Positions 1 to 10,938 are shown, numbered from the stretch's first letter. The stretch is DNA of 45,993 nucleotides from Alphaproteobacteria bacterium (GCA_016869285.1 VGEN01000017.1:1-45993); one strand, 5' to 3'. Translations and numbers: made by a program. The notes: generated from the sequence alone by a model not told the origin.

Positions 1-279
1 TGACCTACTTCGCCTTCCCAGACATCCACTGGCAGAAGATCCGCACCAACAACCCACTCGAGCGGATCATGAAAGAGATCCGCCGACGAACCCGTGTCGT
101 CGGTGCCTTCCCTGATGGTCAGTCCTGTCTCAACTTGGCGGCTGCGCGGCTGCGCTATATCGCAGGATCGGCGTGGTCAGCCAGGTGCTACATGAACATG
201 CGGCCACTCTATCAGCCGCAGGTCCCACAATCCGGAGCCGCCGCCTGATCAAATGTGCGAAAGATTCTGGACAGCACCC
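1..279 (+). mobile_element. IS256-family insertion sequence, right end (truncated by window start)
   Basis: The segment holds the 3' end of an IS256-type transposase gene followed by about 30 bases of non-coding DNA. The likely terminal inverted repeat is about 254-279 (tgtgcgaaag... ending ggacagcaccc); read inward on the minus strand it starts GGGTGCTGTCC. The left end lies outside the window, so neither the inverted-repeat match nor the 8-9 bp target duplication expected for this family can be checked. The right boundary is set by where an unrelated coding remnant (281-439) begins. Confidence 0.75.
3..248 (+). CDS. IS256-family transposase, C-terminal 81 residues (partial)
   Basis: The open frame enters from the left edge and stops at TGA 246-248. 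It reads TYFAFPDIHWQKIRTNNPLE and continues with RIMKEIRRRTRVVGAFPDGQ. This is the typical C-terminal block of IS256/mutator-type DDE transposases: the conserved 'TNxLER' segment carrying the last catalytic Glu, followed by the basic 'E(I/L)RRRTRVVGxFP' helix. Members normally have about 400 residues, so roughly 320 are missing to the left. The enzyme would catalyse cut-and-copy transposition of its own element. Whether the copy is active cannot be judged. It sits directly upstream of a decapitated sugar-biosynthesis gene. Confidence 0.85.
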   Translation, partial: TYFAFPDIHWQKIRTNNPLERIMKEIRRRTRVVGAFPDGQSCLNLAAARLRYIAGSAWSARCYMNMRPLYQPQVPQSGAAA

Positions 280-280
280 C

Positions 281-439
281 GGCTTCCGCCTCCGGCTTCA
301 AAGTGAAGGCGCGCGTCCGGCGGTCGACGACTACACCTCGGAGAACACCACCAGGCTCGACGTCGACGGCGTGATCGCGCTTCTGCGACAGATAAGGGAT
401 ATCCGGGAGCGGCTAGGCGAGCGCGAAAGGGAAGGCTGA
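281..439 (+). pseudogene. 3' remnant of a nucleotide-sugar 4,6-dehydratase gene (FnlA/WbjB/CapE-like), cut by the IS256 element
   Basis: After the IS end an open frame encodes about 52 residues beginning GFRLRLQSEGARPAVDDYTS and ending at TGA 437-439. The pattern D-Y-T-S-x-N-T-x-R-L-D-V-x-G, followed by a short amphipathic LLRQIRDIRERL helix, is the usual C-terminal tail of UDP-N-acetylglucosamine 4,6-dehydratase/5-epimerase proteins, which have about 340 residues. Everything upstream is replaced by the insertion sequence, so catalytic domains are absent here. The next gene, an RmlD-like reductase starting 2 bases later, is a natural pathway partner. Identification rests on a short segment, and a related NAD-dependent epimerase family is possible. 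Confidence 0.6.
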
Positions 440-441
440 CG

Positions 442-1272
442 ATGGCGCGCGTGCTGGTGATCGGCCGCAACGGCATGCTGGCGCGGGCGCTGCGCCGGAT
501 CCTTGCGCTGCACGGCCATGCCGTCCGCTCCATCGGTCAAGCGGATCACGACGTCCGACGCCGCGGCGCCGGGTTCGACCTTTCGGGCGTGGATGCCGTC
601 GTCAATGCTGCAGGACTCATCAACCGGCGGCTGTGCGGCGAACGAACGGTCGAAGACGCATATCTCGTAAACAGCCTGTTTCCGCGGCTCCTCGCCGACC
701 ACTGCCAGGCCGCCGGCGTCGCCTGCATCCACATCTCGACTGACTGCGTCTTCGACGGCACAAAGGGGCCGCGCATGGAGTCGGAGCCGCCGGATGCGAT
801 CGATCTCTACGGGCGGACGAAGGCGCTCGGCGAGCCGGCGAATGCATTGGTGCTGCGGACCTCGATCATCGGACCGGAAACGCATCACGGCGACTCCCTG
901 CTTTGCTGGTTCTTCGCACAGAAGATGTTCTGTGAGGGCTACGACAATCACCTCTGGAACGGCGTGACGACGCTGGAGCTCGGCTGCATCGTCTCGTTGC
1001 TTCTCGACCGGAAGACGCAGTCGAGCGGCATTCGTCATGTCATCGGCGAAACCCTGACCAAGCGCCAGATTTTGGAGGCGTTCAAGCGGGCCTTTGGCCT
1101 GAAGATCGAGATCCGGCCGACGTCGAAGGGACCGCAGCGTGACATGCGCCTTGGAAGCGAGTTTCCAGCCTTCCTCGACTCCCTCGCCGTCCGGCACCTT
1201 GCAGAACAGCTCGCCGACATTGAGCCGCTCATTGACGCGCGCGGCTTCTGGCGCGCCGACGTCACGCCCTAG
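442..1272 (+). CDS. RmlD-like NAD(P)-dependent sugar reductase
   Basis: This 276-residue short-chain-dehydrogenase-fold protein resembles dTDP-4-dehydrorhamnose reductase and related UDP-sugar reductases. Visible motifs are a glycine-rich nucleotide-binding loop (VIGRNGMLARAL, residues 6-17; the last Gly is Ala), NAAG near 55-58, the STD segment (99-101) and YGRTK (123-127), which supplies the catalytic Tyr and Lys. It probably reduces a 4-keto nucleotide sugar made by the upstream dehydratase, of which only the 3' end survives 2 bases upstream. That suggests a role in O-antigen, capsule or flagellin-sugar synthesis, with expression possibly altered by the IS256 insertion. It overlaps the convergent glycosyltransferase gene by 4 bases. 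The exact substrate cannot be told. Confidence 0.85.
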   Translation: MARVLVIGRNGMLARALRRILALHGHAVRSIGQADHDVRRRGAGFDLSGVDAVVNAAGLINRRLCGERTVEDAYLVNSLFPRLLADHCQAAGVACIHISTDCVFDGTKGPRMESEPPDAIDLYGRTKALGEPANALVLRTSIIGPETHHGDSLLCWFFAQKMFCEGYDNHLWNGVTTLELGCIVSLLLDRKTQSSGIRHVIGETLTKRQILEAFKRAFGLKIEIRPTSKGPQRDMRLGSEFPAFLDSLAVRHLAEQLADIEPLIDARGFWRADVTP

Positions 1273-3458
1273 CGCCCCGCACTGCACCAGCTCTTCCACA
1301 GCTGCCGAAGCGCGGCTTCGATGGCGCGCGCGGCACCGGCACCGTCGGTGAGCGGGGACGCAGCCATCTTCGCGCGCGGTCCGCCACGGATGGCGGCGAG
1401 CCGCTCGGGCGCCCGTGCCAGCGATACGACAAGATCGACATAGGCGTCGACTGACGTCGTGATCAGCTCCGCGTGGCCAACCCTTGCGAGGAAGCTGACC
1501 GACTGGCGCGTTACCGGATGGCGTCCTTTCAGCGTGACGACGGGAACGCCCATCCATAGCGACTCGCAGGTTGTAAGCCCTCCCGGGAACGGGAACGGAT
1601 CCAGTGCAAGATCAATCATGCCGTACTCCGTCAGGATCTGTGTCGGTGTCGCCGCCGCCATGTCGAGGCGGTGCGGAGCGAGGCCGAGGCGGCGACAGCG
1701 TTCGAAGAAACTGGCCCGATAGGAGGGATCGGCAAGCGGAGGCGATCTCAGTACCAGCCGCGAGCCGGGCACAGCGGCCAGGATCCTGGACCAGGCGCCA
1801 AGCGTCGCGTCGGTCAGCTTGGCGACGTGGTTGAAGCAGCCGAAGGTCACCGAGCCGCGCGCTGTCATCGGCAGCGGCGTCACTTCCGGCGCCTCGGTCG
1901 GCGGGCTGTAGCAAAGCCGTCCGGTCGGCAGCCGGATCACCTTCTCGACATACCAGCGCTCGTCGCCGGGCTCTACCTCCCAGGGATCCGCCAGGACCGC
2001 ATCGATGCTTTCGAGTCCGGTCGTATCGTAGTAGCCGAGCCACGAGACTTGGACCGGCGCGGGCTTGCGCGCGAACAGAGGCAGCCGATTGCCGCCGGTG
2101 TGGCCGGAGAGATCGATCAGCACGTCGATCCGGTCCTCGCGGATGAGTTCGGCGAGTCGCGCGTCGGTCATCCCGATGGTGCGCCGAAAGGCGGACGACG
2201 CGTTTCGGAAAAGCTCGGTCATGTCATCTTCGACCGTGCGGTCGGAAAAGCAGAGGACATCGACCGCGGCGGGATCGTGATTGAGGATGACGGGCTTCAG
2301 GAAGTAGCCGGCCGGATGGCGACCGAAATCAGCTGAGACGTAGCCGATCCGCAGGCGTCGCTCGGGCTCCCGCGTATTGGCGTGGGGTCGCCGGTCGCGG
2401 CGCGCTGCCGATTCGTGCCGTCGGCCGAACGCGACGTGCTCCTCGAAGATCTGCTCGGAGCTGAAGGATGGATCGAAGTGGCTGAGGAACAGGAGGTTGC
2501 TGTACGCCGGGGCATAAAGAGGGTCCAGATCGAGCGACCTCCGGTACGCGGCGATCGCCTCCGGGAACCGGGCCTGGGCGTTGAGAGTGCGCCCGAGGTT
2601 GCTCCACGCGACGGCGTAGTCCGGAGCGAGCCGAGTCGCCCGGCGCAGGAAGATCTCGGCCTCCGCCGGCCAGCCATTAGCCTGCATCAGATTGCCGATA
2701 TTGCTCCAAGTGCCGTGAGCTCCCGGCGAGAGGGCGAGAGCGAGGCGGGCATGACGCGCGGAAGCGGCGCGTTGGGCAAGAGCCGATAGGACGGCGCTTA
2801 GGTTGCCATGCGCGGGCGCAAAGGAGGCGCTTACTGCGAGCGTCCTCCGGCACCACGTCGCTGCGGACGGCAGGTCGCCGTGATTCTGTTCGACCACGGC
2901 TCGCGCGTTCAGGGAGTCAAGATGGCTCGGGACCAAGGCAAGGGCGGATGCGAGCAACGACCGGGCCGCATCTGCCTCGCCTGCCTGGGCGCGGAGGGTC
3001 GCCAGGTTGCAACGTACGTCGACGGCCTGTGGCGCCAGGGCCAACGCTTGATCGAGCTGATGGGTCGCGGGCTTGAGCTTTCCCTGATGCATCAGAGCCA
3101 AGCCGAGCTTTGCCAGAACGTCCGCCCCGCGACGGATCTGCAGTGCCCTTTTCAGCACGGACTCGGCGATATCGGCCCGCCCCGTTGCCATTAGCGCGTC
3201 GGCCAGGTTGAGCTGGAACTCGGGCACGCCTGGCGCCTGTCTGACCGAGCGTCGGAGAAGCTCGATGCCTTCCTCGGACCGACTTCCCGCTGCGAGCAGC
3301 GTGCCGAGATAGTTGAGTGCATGGGGATGGTCCGGCGCCCGCTCCAGGACCGCGCGGTAAGTGGCTTCCGCAGAGAGGGCCTGCCCAGCCCGATGAAAGG
3401 AAAGACCACGGGCAAGCTCGGAGTCGAGTGCCGGGTCGGTCGGTCGTTGTCGGCTCAT
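1269..3458 (-). CDS. TPR-repeat O-GlcNAc-transferase-type (SPINDLY, GT41) glycosyltransferase
   Basis: This 729-residue protein has about nine tetratricopeptide repeats (residues 15-330), then a GT41 catalytic region (about 368-725). Recognisable elements are RIGYVSADFGRHPAGYF (370-386), with His381 at the position of the essential histidine of human OGT; DLSGHTGGN (449-457); VSWLGYYDTTG (471-481); and TFGCFNHVAKLT (538-549), whose Lys547 matches the UDP-contacting lysine. The family moves a sugar from a nucleotide donor to Ser/Thr of proteins in the cytoplasm. In bacteria such proteins often sit near sugar-nucleotide genes and can modify flagellin or other surface proteins, which would fit the neighbouring RmlD-like reductase. 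The acceptor is unknown. The ATG start is followed at once by the first helical repeat. Confidence 0.88.
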   Translation of the reverse strand: MSRQRPTDPALDSELARGLSFHRAGQALSAEATYRAVLERAPDHPHALNYLGTLLAAGSRSEEGIELLRRSVRQAPGVPEFQLNLADALMATGRADIAESVLKRALQIRRGADVLAKLGLALMHQGKLKPATHQLDQALALAPQAVDVRCNLATLRAQAGEADAARSLLASALALVPSHLDSLNARAVVEQNHGDLPSAATWCRRTLAVSASFAPAHGNLSAVLSALAQRAASARHARLALALSPGAHGTWSNIGNLMQANGWPAEAEIFLRRATRLAPDYAVAWSNLGRTLNAQARFPEAIAAYRRSLDLDPLYAPAYSNLLFLSHFDPSFSSEQIFEEHVAFGRRHESAARRDRRPHANTREPERRLRIGYVSADFGRHPAGYFLKPVILNHDPAAVDVLCFSDRTVEDDMTELFRNASSAFRRTIGMTDARLAELIREDRIDVLIDLSGHTGGNRLPLFARKPAPVQVSWLGYYDTTGLESIDAVLADPWEVEPGDERWYVEKVIRLPTGRLCYSPPTEAPEVTPLPMTARGSVTFGCFNHVAKLTDATLGAWSRILAAVPGSRLVLRSPPLADPSYRASFFERCRRLGLAPHRLDMAAATPTQILTEYGMIDLALDPFPFPGGLTTCESLWMGVPVVTLKGRHPVTRQSVSFLARVGHAELITTSVDAYVDLVVSLARAPERLAAIRGGPRAKMAASPLTDGAGAARAIEAALRQLWKSWCSAGR

Positions 3459-3634
3459 CGGTTCCAGCGCACATCATCTGACCGGGAGGGCGGATGCAAG
3501 CACCAAGCGGCGGCGCCGGGGAGACTCCTGAAACGTGCCTAGACAGGCCCAGGACCTGCGGATAGAAGCATTTTCCCGGGTTTGCCGGTCTTCCTGGCCG
3601 CGCCTGGGCACCTCTCCGCTCAAGGGCTCGCGTC

Positions 3635-6283
<2,649 letters not shown>

Positions 6284-6288
6284 CGTCG

Positions 6289-6897
6289 ATGACCGAAGGC
6301 GTCGTCGGCGTTCTCCTCGCCGGCGGGCAGTCCCGCCGCATGGGGGGCGGAGACAAGAGCCTCAGGCTTCTCGGCGGCCGCTCGATCCTCGATCGCGTGA
6401 TCGACCGCCTGCGCCCGCAGGTCGGGCGCATGATCCTCAACGCCAACGGCGATCCCGCCCGCTTCGCCGCGACCGGCCTGCCGGTGGTTCCGGACTCGGT
6501 CGAAGGCTTTGCCGGGCCGCTCGCCGGCGTGCTCGCCGGGCTCGACTGGGCGGCCGAGAATGCCAAGGGAGCGGTGTGGATCGCCACGGCAGCGACCGAT
6601 GCGCCATTCCTGCCGCGCGATCTGGTGTTTCGCTTCATCGCCGCGACCGACGCAGGCGCCGAGCTGGTCTGCGCTGCATCGAACGGGCGCTCGCATCCGG
6701 TGATAGGCCTCTGGCCGGTCAGGCTTCGCGGCGCGCTCCGCCATGCCCTGACCGAGGAGGGGCTGCGCAAGGTCGATGTCTGGACCGCGCGTTACCGGCT
6801 GATAGTCGTCGACTTCGCACCGGACCCGGTCGATCCGTTCTTCAACATCAATACGCCGGAGGATCTGGCCGCGGCCGAGCGGCTGGCGACCGGCTAG
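6289..6897 (+). CDS. mobA: Molybdenum cofactor guanylyltransferase
   Basis: This 202-residue cytoplasmic enzyme transfers GMP from GTP to molybdopterin to form the guanine-dinucleotide (MGD) cofactor of DMSO-reductase-type enzymes. The N-terminal [14 protein letters not shown] (about 10-23) is the diagnostic nucleotide-binding signature, and TDAP near residue 100 supplies the Mg-binding Asp. C-terminal [10 protein letters not shown] is also typical. It begins 5 bases after alaS stops, and its last 4 bases overlap the stop of the convergent secreted-protein gene. No other molybdopterin genes are nearby. Confidence 0.95.
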   Translation: MTEGVVGVLLAGGQSRRMGGGDKSLRLLGGRSILDRVIDRLRPQVGRMILNANGDPARFAATGLPVVPDSVEGFAGPLAGVLAGLDWAAENAKGAVWIATAATDAPFLPRDLVFRFIAATDAGAELVCAASNGRSHPVIGLWPVRLRGALRHALTEEGLRKVDVWTARYRLIVVDFAPDPVDPFFNINTPEDLAAAERLATG

Positions 6898-7295
6898 CTG
6901 CCCTCGCAGCTCGGTGGCAGCTCGCCGACCTTGGGCAGCAGCACTTCGGCCGAGTCCGCGCAGGACTTAGGATTTTGCGCGCAGTAGCCGAAGGCCGCAG
7001 TGGTGCCTGCGGCCGCGGCATTGGCGAGCCCGCTCGGCATGTAGAGTAGGACGGTCAGCGCGCCGAGGCGCTTGAAGGCGGCGACCGCTATCTCGGCTTG
7101 GCAGCGGGCACCGTCACTGATGCCCGGCAGCTGGCTGATGATCGGCTCCTGCTTCTTGACCGGGGCGCCGCGCTGCTTGTCCTTCTTCTTGTCCTTTTCG
7201 CTCTTCTCCTGGGCCAGGGCAGCCGACGGCGCTACCGCTACGGTGAGCACCGGCGCCAGGGCGAAGGCAAGAACGAGGAACATCACGCGAATCAT
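6894..7295 (-). CDS. Small secreted hypothetical protein
   Basis: This 133-residue protein has a clear Sec signal peptide ([20 protein letters not shown]... cleaved near AALAQ, about residue 29). A strongly charged Lys-rich stretch follows ([13 protein letters not shown]), then a hydrophobic helical segment around [20 protein letters not shown]. Four cysteines in the mature part (in [21 protein letters not shown] and PPSCEGS) could form two disulfides in the periplasm. I do not recognise a family. It is transcribed away from chpT and convergent with mobA. Function unknown. Confidence 0.75.
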   Translation of the reverse strand: MIRVMFLVLAFALAPVLTVAVAPSAALAQEKSEKDKKKDKQRGAPVKKQEPIISQLPGISDGARCQAEIAVAAFKRLGALTVLLYMPSGLANAAAAGTTAAFGYCAQNPKSCADSAEVLLPKVGELPPSCEGS

Positions 7296-7346
7296 CGAAT
7301 CGGCACGCTACTCTCTTGTCGGGGTCCTCGCGAGGGTCCTCCGGGA

Positions 7347-7523
7347 TCAGCGCGGCTCCTCGATCTCCTCAAGCGATACCACGTCGGCGTTAATGAGAAG
7401 TTTGCCGGCGTGCTCGAAATTGACGGTGACCCGGCTACCGATCGCCGACTGGACCTGGCCGAGGCCCCAGTCCGGGCGGTCCGGGTGGCGTACAAGGGCG
7501 CCGGGGGTGAGGCTCGCAGTCAG
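7347..7523 (-). CDS. DUF3553 family protein, probably starting at CTG
   Basis: The frame encodes LTPGALVRHPDRPDWGLGQV, then a VTVNFEHAGK segment and a C-terminal VVSLEEIEE. This is the compact beta-rich DUF3553 domain common in alphaproteobacteria, which usually fills the whole protein of about 60 residues. No in-frame ATG, GTG or TTG lies close to the domain. A CTG at 7523-7521 has an AGGAG ribosome-binding site (7535-7531) at 7-base spacing and gives a 58-residue protein. The alternative is an ATG at 7772, adding about 83 residues without family resemblance and running into chpT on the opposite strand. The function is unknown. It is divergent from chpT. Confidence 0.7.
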   Translation of the reverse strand: MTASLTPGALVRHPDRPDWGLGQVQSAIGSRVTVNFEHAGKLLINADVVSLEEIEEPR

Positions 7524-7570
7524 GCTCGGGCTCCTGAAGATCTTTACGCAATACAGGTACGGCAAGCCTT

Positions 7571-7588
7571 CGTCGCGAGGTTGCGACG
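7571..7588. promoter_or_regulatory. Short inverted repeat in the DUF3553/chpT divergent intergenic region
   Basis: CGTCGC (7571-7576) and GCGACG (7583-7588) form a perfect 6-base inverted repeat with a 6-base spacer. It lies in the 130-base region between the proposed DUF3553 start (7523) and the chpT start (7654). It could be an operator or a small hairpin, but in such GC-rich DNA it could easily be chance. Confidence 0.25.
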
Positions 7589-7653
7589 AGTCGCGCACTT
7601 GGGGAATCCAGTCGCCTGTCGTATGGAATGGTTGGGTCAAGTCAAGAAGACCG

Positions 7654-8298
7654 ATGAGCGCTTTCGACCTCAAGCTCGCAGAGATGCTGACCTCGCGCCT
7701 CTGCCACGATCTGGTAAACCCGATCGGTGCCGTCGCCAATGGCGTCGAGCTCCTCTCGGAGTTCTGCGACACGATGCAGAAGGACGCGCTCGACCTGATC
7801 TCCTCCTCGGTCGACCGAGCGATGAAGCGCGTCGCCTTCTTCCGCGTCGCCTATGGCTTCGCCGGCCATGACGAGGGACAGAGCGTTCAGGAGGTCCGTG
7901 GTCTCGCAGAGGGCTTCCTCGCCGGCGGCAAGGTCACGCTCGACTGGCCGGCGAAGCCGGAAGATGCAGCGGTCGGGCTGCGGCGAGGCGGGCTCAAGCT
8001 CCTGCTGGCCGTCATCGTGCTTGCTGCCGAGTCGCTGCCTCGCGGCGGCAGGCTCTCCATCTCGGTCGAGCCGCCGGGTGGAGCGCGCGTCATGGCCAGC
8101 GGCGCCGGTGCCAGGATTGAGTTTGCTGCGGAAACGATGCTGACGACGCTGATGGGCGCCCGCGAGCCCGAGCTTGCCAGCCTGGAAGCAAAGAATGTCG
8201 GCGCCGCCTATGTCGGGCGGCTCGCGCGAGCGATCAGTGCCAAGCTCGCGGTCGAGCCGGGACCCGACCGCGTCTCTTTCGTTTTCAGCCTTTCATAG
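7654..8298 (+). CDS. chpT: Histidine phosphotransferase ChpT
   Basis: This 214-residue protein resembles ChpT, which relays phosphate from the hybrid kinase CckA to CtrA and CpdR in the alphaproteobacterial cell-cycle circuit. The N-terminal helical part carries LTSRLCHDLVNPIGAVANGV with the probable phospho-accepting His18. The rest resembles a degenerate histidine-kinase ATPase domain that does not bind ATP. The ATG at 7654 follows an AAGAAG ribosome-binding site; the longer open frame upstream (from 7072) has no family similarity. It is convergent with ctrA, 14 bases apart, an arrangement that puts the relay protein next to its target. CckA is not in this window. Confidence 0.9.
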   Translation: MSAFDLKLAEMLTSRLCHDLVNPIGAVANGVELLSEFCDTMQKDALDLISSSVDRAMKRVAFFRVAYGFAGHDEGQSVQEVRGLAEGFLAGGKVTLDWPAKPEDAAVGLRRGGLKLLLAVIVLAAESLPRGGRLSISVEPPGGARVMASGAGARIEFAAETMLTTLMGAREPELASLEAKNVGAAYVGRLARAISAKLAVEPGPDRVSFVFSLS

Positions 8299-8304
8299 CT
8301 GAAA
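8283..8304. terminator. Weak hairpin between convergent chpT and ctrA
   Basis: TTTCAGC (8283-8289) pairs with GCTGAAA (8298-8304) around an 8-base loop and spans the chpT stop codon. It sits between two convergent genes, so it may serve as a bidirectional terminator. The stem is short and no T-run follows. Confidence 0.3.
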
Positions 8305-8312
8305 CGCGGCGG

Positions 8313-9017
8313 TCAGCTTGCCTTCGCCTTCACTTTCACCTCGGACGGATCGCGGAGCACGTAGCCGCGGCCCCATACCGTCTCGATGAAGGTGTCGCCG
8401 CCGGCAACCTTGGAGATCTTCTTCCGGAGCTTGCAAATGAAGACGTCGATGATCTTCGGCTCCGGCTCGTCCATGCCCCCATAGAGATGGTTGAGGAACA
8501 TCTCCTTGGTAAGGGTCGTCCCCTTGCGCAGCGAGAGAAGCTCGAGGATGCCATACTCCTTGCTGGTGAGATGCACGGGCTTGCCGTCGATCTCCACCGT
8601 ATGCGCGGCGAGATTGACCGTCAGCCGCCCGGTCGTCAGCACCGAAGCGGCATGACCCTTGGAGCGGCGGACGATCGCCTGGATCCGCGCGATCAGCTCG
8701 CGGCGGTCAAAGGGCTTGGTCAGATAGTCGTCGGCGCCGAAGCCTAGGCCTTTGATCTTGTTGTCCATCTCGGCGAGGCCGGAGAGGATCAGGATCGGCG
8801 TGGTGACCTTCTGGGCGCGAAGGCGCCGCAGCACTTCGTAGCCATCGATGTCCGGCAGTATGAGGTCGAGGAGGATGATGTCGTAGTCATAGAGCTTCCC
8901 GACCTCGATGCCGTCCTCGCCGAGCTCGCTGGTGTCGACGACGAAGCCGCCTGATCGCAGCATGAGTTCGATGGACCGTGCAGTGGCGGAATCGTCTTCG
9001 ACAAGCAGGACGCGCAT
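8313..9017 (-). CDS. ctrA: Cell-cycle master response regulator CtrA
   Basis: This OmpR-type regulator of 234 residues has a receiver domain (Asp8-Asp9, phospho-acceptor Asp51 in LLDLILPD, Lys101 in TKPFD) and a C-terminal winged helix (about 125-230, ending [10 protein letters not shown]). Asp51 is at the same position as in Caulobacter CtrA. CtrA controls flagellar, motility and division genes and, in some species, replication initiation. A GTG at 9026 extends the frame by three residues, but ATG 9017 has a GGAGGG site 8 bases upstream and is preferred. The protein ends KVKAKAS and lacks the terminal Ala-Ala of Caulobacter CtrA. It is divergent from fliI across putative CtrA boxes and convergent with chpT. 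Confidence 0.95.
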   Translation of the reverse strand: MRVLLVEDDSATARSIELMLRSGGFVVDTSELGEDGIEVGKLYDYDIILLDLILPDIDGYEVLRRLRAQKVTTPILILSGLAEMDNKIKGLGFGADDYLTKPFDRRELIARIQAIVRRSKGHAASVLTTGRLTVNLAAHTVEIDGKPVHLTSKEYGILELLSLRKGTTLTKEMFLNHLYGGMDEPEPKIIDVFICKLRKKISKVAGGDTFIETVWGRGYVLRDPSEVKVKAKAS

Positions 9018-9038
9018 CGCGGGCACCCTCCAGGATGG

Positions 9039-9078
9039 TTAACCGATGCTATTAACAAGTCCCTAAGACTTGGTTAAC
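9039..9078. promoter_or_regulatory. Putative CtrA-binding boxes between ctrA and fliI
   Basis: The CtrA consensus is TTAA-N7-TTAA(C). Here TTAA (9052-9055), N7, CTAA (9063-9066), N7, TTAAC (9074-9078) gives two overlapping boxes that share a one-mismatch central half-site. A further TTAA lies at 9039-9042 with 9-base spacing. The sites are 22-61 bases upstream of the ctrA ATG and 83 or more upstream of fliI, so they could serve both genes. Autoregulation and control of flagellar genes are known CtrA roles. Binding is inferred from motif only. Confidence 0.6.
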
Positions 9079-9160
9079 GCCGGGGCAACCAGATTGGTCG
9101 CCCTGTCCGTGATAGGATGCAAAATCGGGTCGAACGCCCAGCCCTTGCGGGATTGCGCCG

Positions 9161-10501
9161 ATGCACGTCAACCCATTGAGACAGGCCGTCGATCAGCTCG
9201 AGAAGCTGTCCGAGTACAGGCTGTTCGGCCGGGTAGCTTCGATTCTCGGCATGCTGGTCGAGGTCGGAGGCGTCGAGCGACAGCTTTCGATCGGCGACCG
9301 CTGCCATCTTCTCGCCCGCGGCGGCCGGCGGGTGCCCTGCGAGGTTGTGGGATTCCGCAAGGATCGCGCCCTGGTCATGCCGTTCGTCGGGCTGGAAGGG
9401 GTAGGCGTCGGCAGCCGCGCCGAAGTGGCGGAGTCGGAGCCGGTCGCCTTCCCGGACAAGTCCTGGCTCGGGAGGGTTGTGAACGCGATGGGCGAGCCGG
9501 TCGACGGCCTGGGGCCGCTGGTCAATGGCCGCGTCCCCTATCCGCTGCGCGCCAACCCGCCGCCGGCACATGCAAGGCGACGCCTGGGTGGCAAGATCGA
9601 CCTCGGCGTGCGGGCGCTCAACACCTTCCTCACCACCGTTGAGGGTCAGCGCATGGGCATCTTCGCCGGTTCCGGCGTCGGCAAGTCGGTGACGATGTCG
9701 ATGATCGCCCGCTACACCTCGGCGGATGTCAACGTCATCGGCCTGGTCGGCGAGCGCGGCCGCGAGGTGCAGGAGTTCGTCCAGGACATTCTCGGGCCCG
9801 AGGGACTGGCGCGCTCGATCGTGGTCGTCGCGACCTCGGACGAATCACCGCTGATGCGTCGTCAGGCGGCCTACCTGACGCTTACCGTCAGCGAGTTTTT
9901 TCGCGACCAGGACATGGAGGTCCTCTGCCTGATCGACTCGATCACCCGCTTCGCCATGGCGCAGCGCGAGATCGGGCTTTCGGCGGGCGAGCCGCCGGCC
10001 TCTAAGGGCTATACGCCGACCGTCTTCGCCGAGCTGCCGCGGCTGCTCGAGCGTGCCGGGCCCGGAACCGGAAAAGGCGCGATCACCGGCCTCTTCGCCG
10101 TGCTCGTCGAGGGTGACGACCACAACGAGCCGATCGCCGATGCGGTCCGCGGCATCATCGACGGCCACATCGTGCTCGAGCGCCAGATCGCCGAGCGCGG
10201 CCGCTACCCGGCGATCAACCTGCTGCGTTCGATCTCTCGTGCCATGCCCGGCTGCAACTCCGCCGAGGAGAACGCCTTGGTGGTGCGGGCGCGGGCGTTG
10301 CTCAGCACCTATGAGGACATGGCCGAGCTGATCCGGCTCGGTGCCTATCGCCGCGGTTCCGATCCCCAGGTCGATCAGGCGATCGCCTACAACCCGGCGC
10401 TCGAAGCGTTCCTCAAGCAGGACAAGGACGAGCGCTGCGACCTCGCCACCGGTTATGCCGAGCTGGCGCAGATCCTGAACAACCCGCCGTCCGCGGCGTG
10501 A
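9161..10501 (+). CDS. fliI: Flagellar export ATPase FliI
   Basis: This 446-residue protein powers the flagellar type III export apparatus at the cytoplasmic base of the basal body. The Walker A motif [12 protein letters not shown] lies near residues 164-175, the Walker B-like [11 protein letters not shown] near 257, and the catalytic-glutamate motif [10 protein letters not shown] near 193. The segment after Walker B ([20 protein letters not shown]) is typical of FliI and the related F1 beta and SctN families. FliI rather than SctN is favoured by the adjoining fliJ and by the shared region with ctrA. The fliI stop overlaps the fliJ GTG start (GTGA). Likely controlled by CtrA. Confidence 0.95.
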   Translation: MHVNPLRQAVDQLEKLSEYRLFGRVASILGMLVEVGGVERQLSIGDRCHLLARGGRRVPCEVVGFRKDRALVMPFVGLEGVGVGSRAEVAESEPVAFPDKSWLGRVVNAMGEPVDGLGPLVNGRVPYPLRANPPPAHARRRLGGKIDLGVRALNTFLTTVEGQRMGIFAGSGVGKSVTMSMIARYTSADVNVIGLVGERGREVQEFVQDILGPEGLARSIVVVATSDESPLMRRQAAYLTLTVSEFFRDQDMEVLCLIDSITRFAMAQREIGLSAGEPPASKGYTPTVFAELPRLLERAGPGTGKGAITGLFAVLVEGDDHNEPIADAVRGIIDGHIVLERQIAERGRYPAINLLRSISRAMPGCNSAEENALVVRARALLSTYEDMAELIRLGAYRRGSDPQVDQAIAYNPALEAFLKQDKDERCDLATGYAELAQILNNPPSAA

Positions 10502-10938
10502 AGGACCTCGGCAGCCTCATCCGCCTGGTGCAGTGGCGCGTCGACGAAAAGCGGCGCGAGCTTGGCGTGGCGCAGCGCCATGCCGATGCTTGCCGGCAGC
10601 TCCTTGCCGACCTCGAAGCGGAGCTCAAGCGCGAGCAGGCGAGCGCGCGGGCTTCTTACGAGGCCACTCAGGCCTATGCCAACTACGCCAAGCGCTTTCT
10701 CAAGCGCCGTGAGGATGCCGAGAACGCCATCCGCGCTGCCGATGTCGAGGTCGAGCGCATCCGCGAGGATCTCTCCGGGCTCTTCCTCGAGCTGAAGCAG
10801 GCCGAGATTACCCAAGCCAACCGGGAAAGACGGGAGACGCAGCGCCTGGCCAAGCTCGATCAGACGGAACTCGACGAGATCGGGATCGCTCGTTTCCAGC
10901 GGGCTAAGAAGGCCGAGGGCGGGGAGGGGCGGGGATAA
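10498..10938 (+). CDS. fliJ: Flagellar export protein FliJ
   Basis: This 146-residue, highly charged protein is predicted to be almost entirely a long coiled coil (about residues 5-130; repeated Glu/Lys/Arg/Ala heptads, for example [20 protein letters not shown]). FliJ forms the central stalk of the FliI ring, like the gamma subunit of F1 ATPase, and helps chaperone cycling. Sequence conservation in the family is weak, so the call rests on size, coiled-coil character and position. It starts with GTG inside the fliI stop codon, which implies translational coupling. No terminator was recognised before the next gene, 132 bases on. Confidence 0.85.
   Translation: MKDLGSLIRLVQWRVDEKRRELGVAQRHADACRQLLADLEAELKREQASARASYEATQAYANYAKRFLKRREDAENAIRAADVEVERIREDLSGLFLELKQAEITQANRERRETQRLAKLDQTELDEIGIARFQRAKKAEGGEGRG

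Noticed and set aside
173..439. 88-codon frame starting inside the IS256 transposase gene
   Set aside because: Only the part after about 281 has protein-like conservation; the start lies in IS DNA in a different frame from the transposase, so I treat it as a truncated remnant.
331..1557. 408-codon minus-strand frame over the reductase gene
   Set aside because: It runs antisense to the RmlD-like gene and into the glycosyltransferase gene in a different frame; no recognisable domain.
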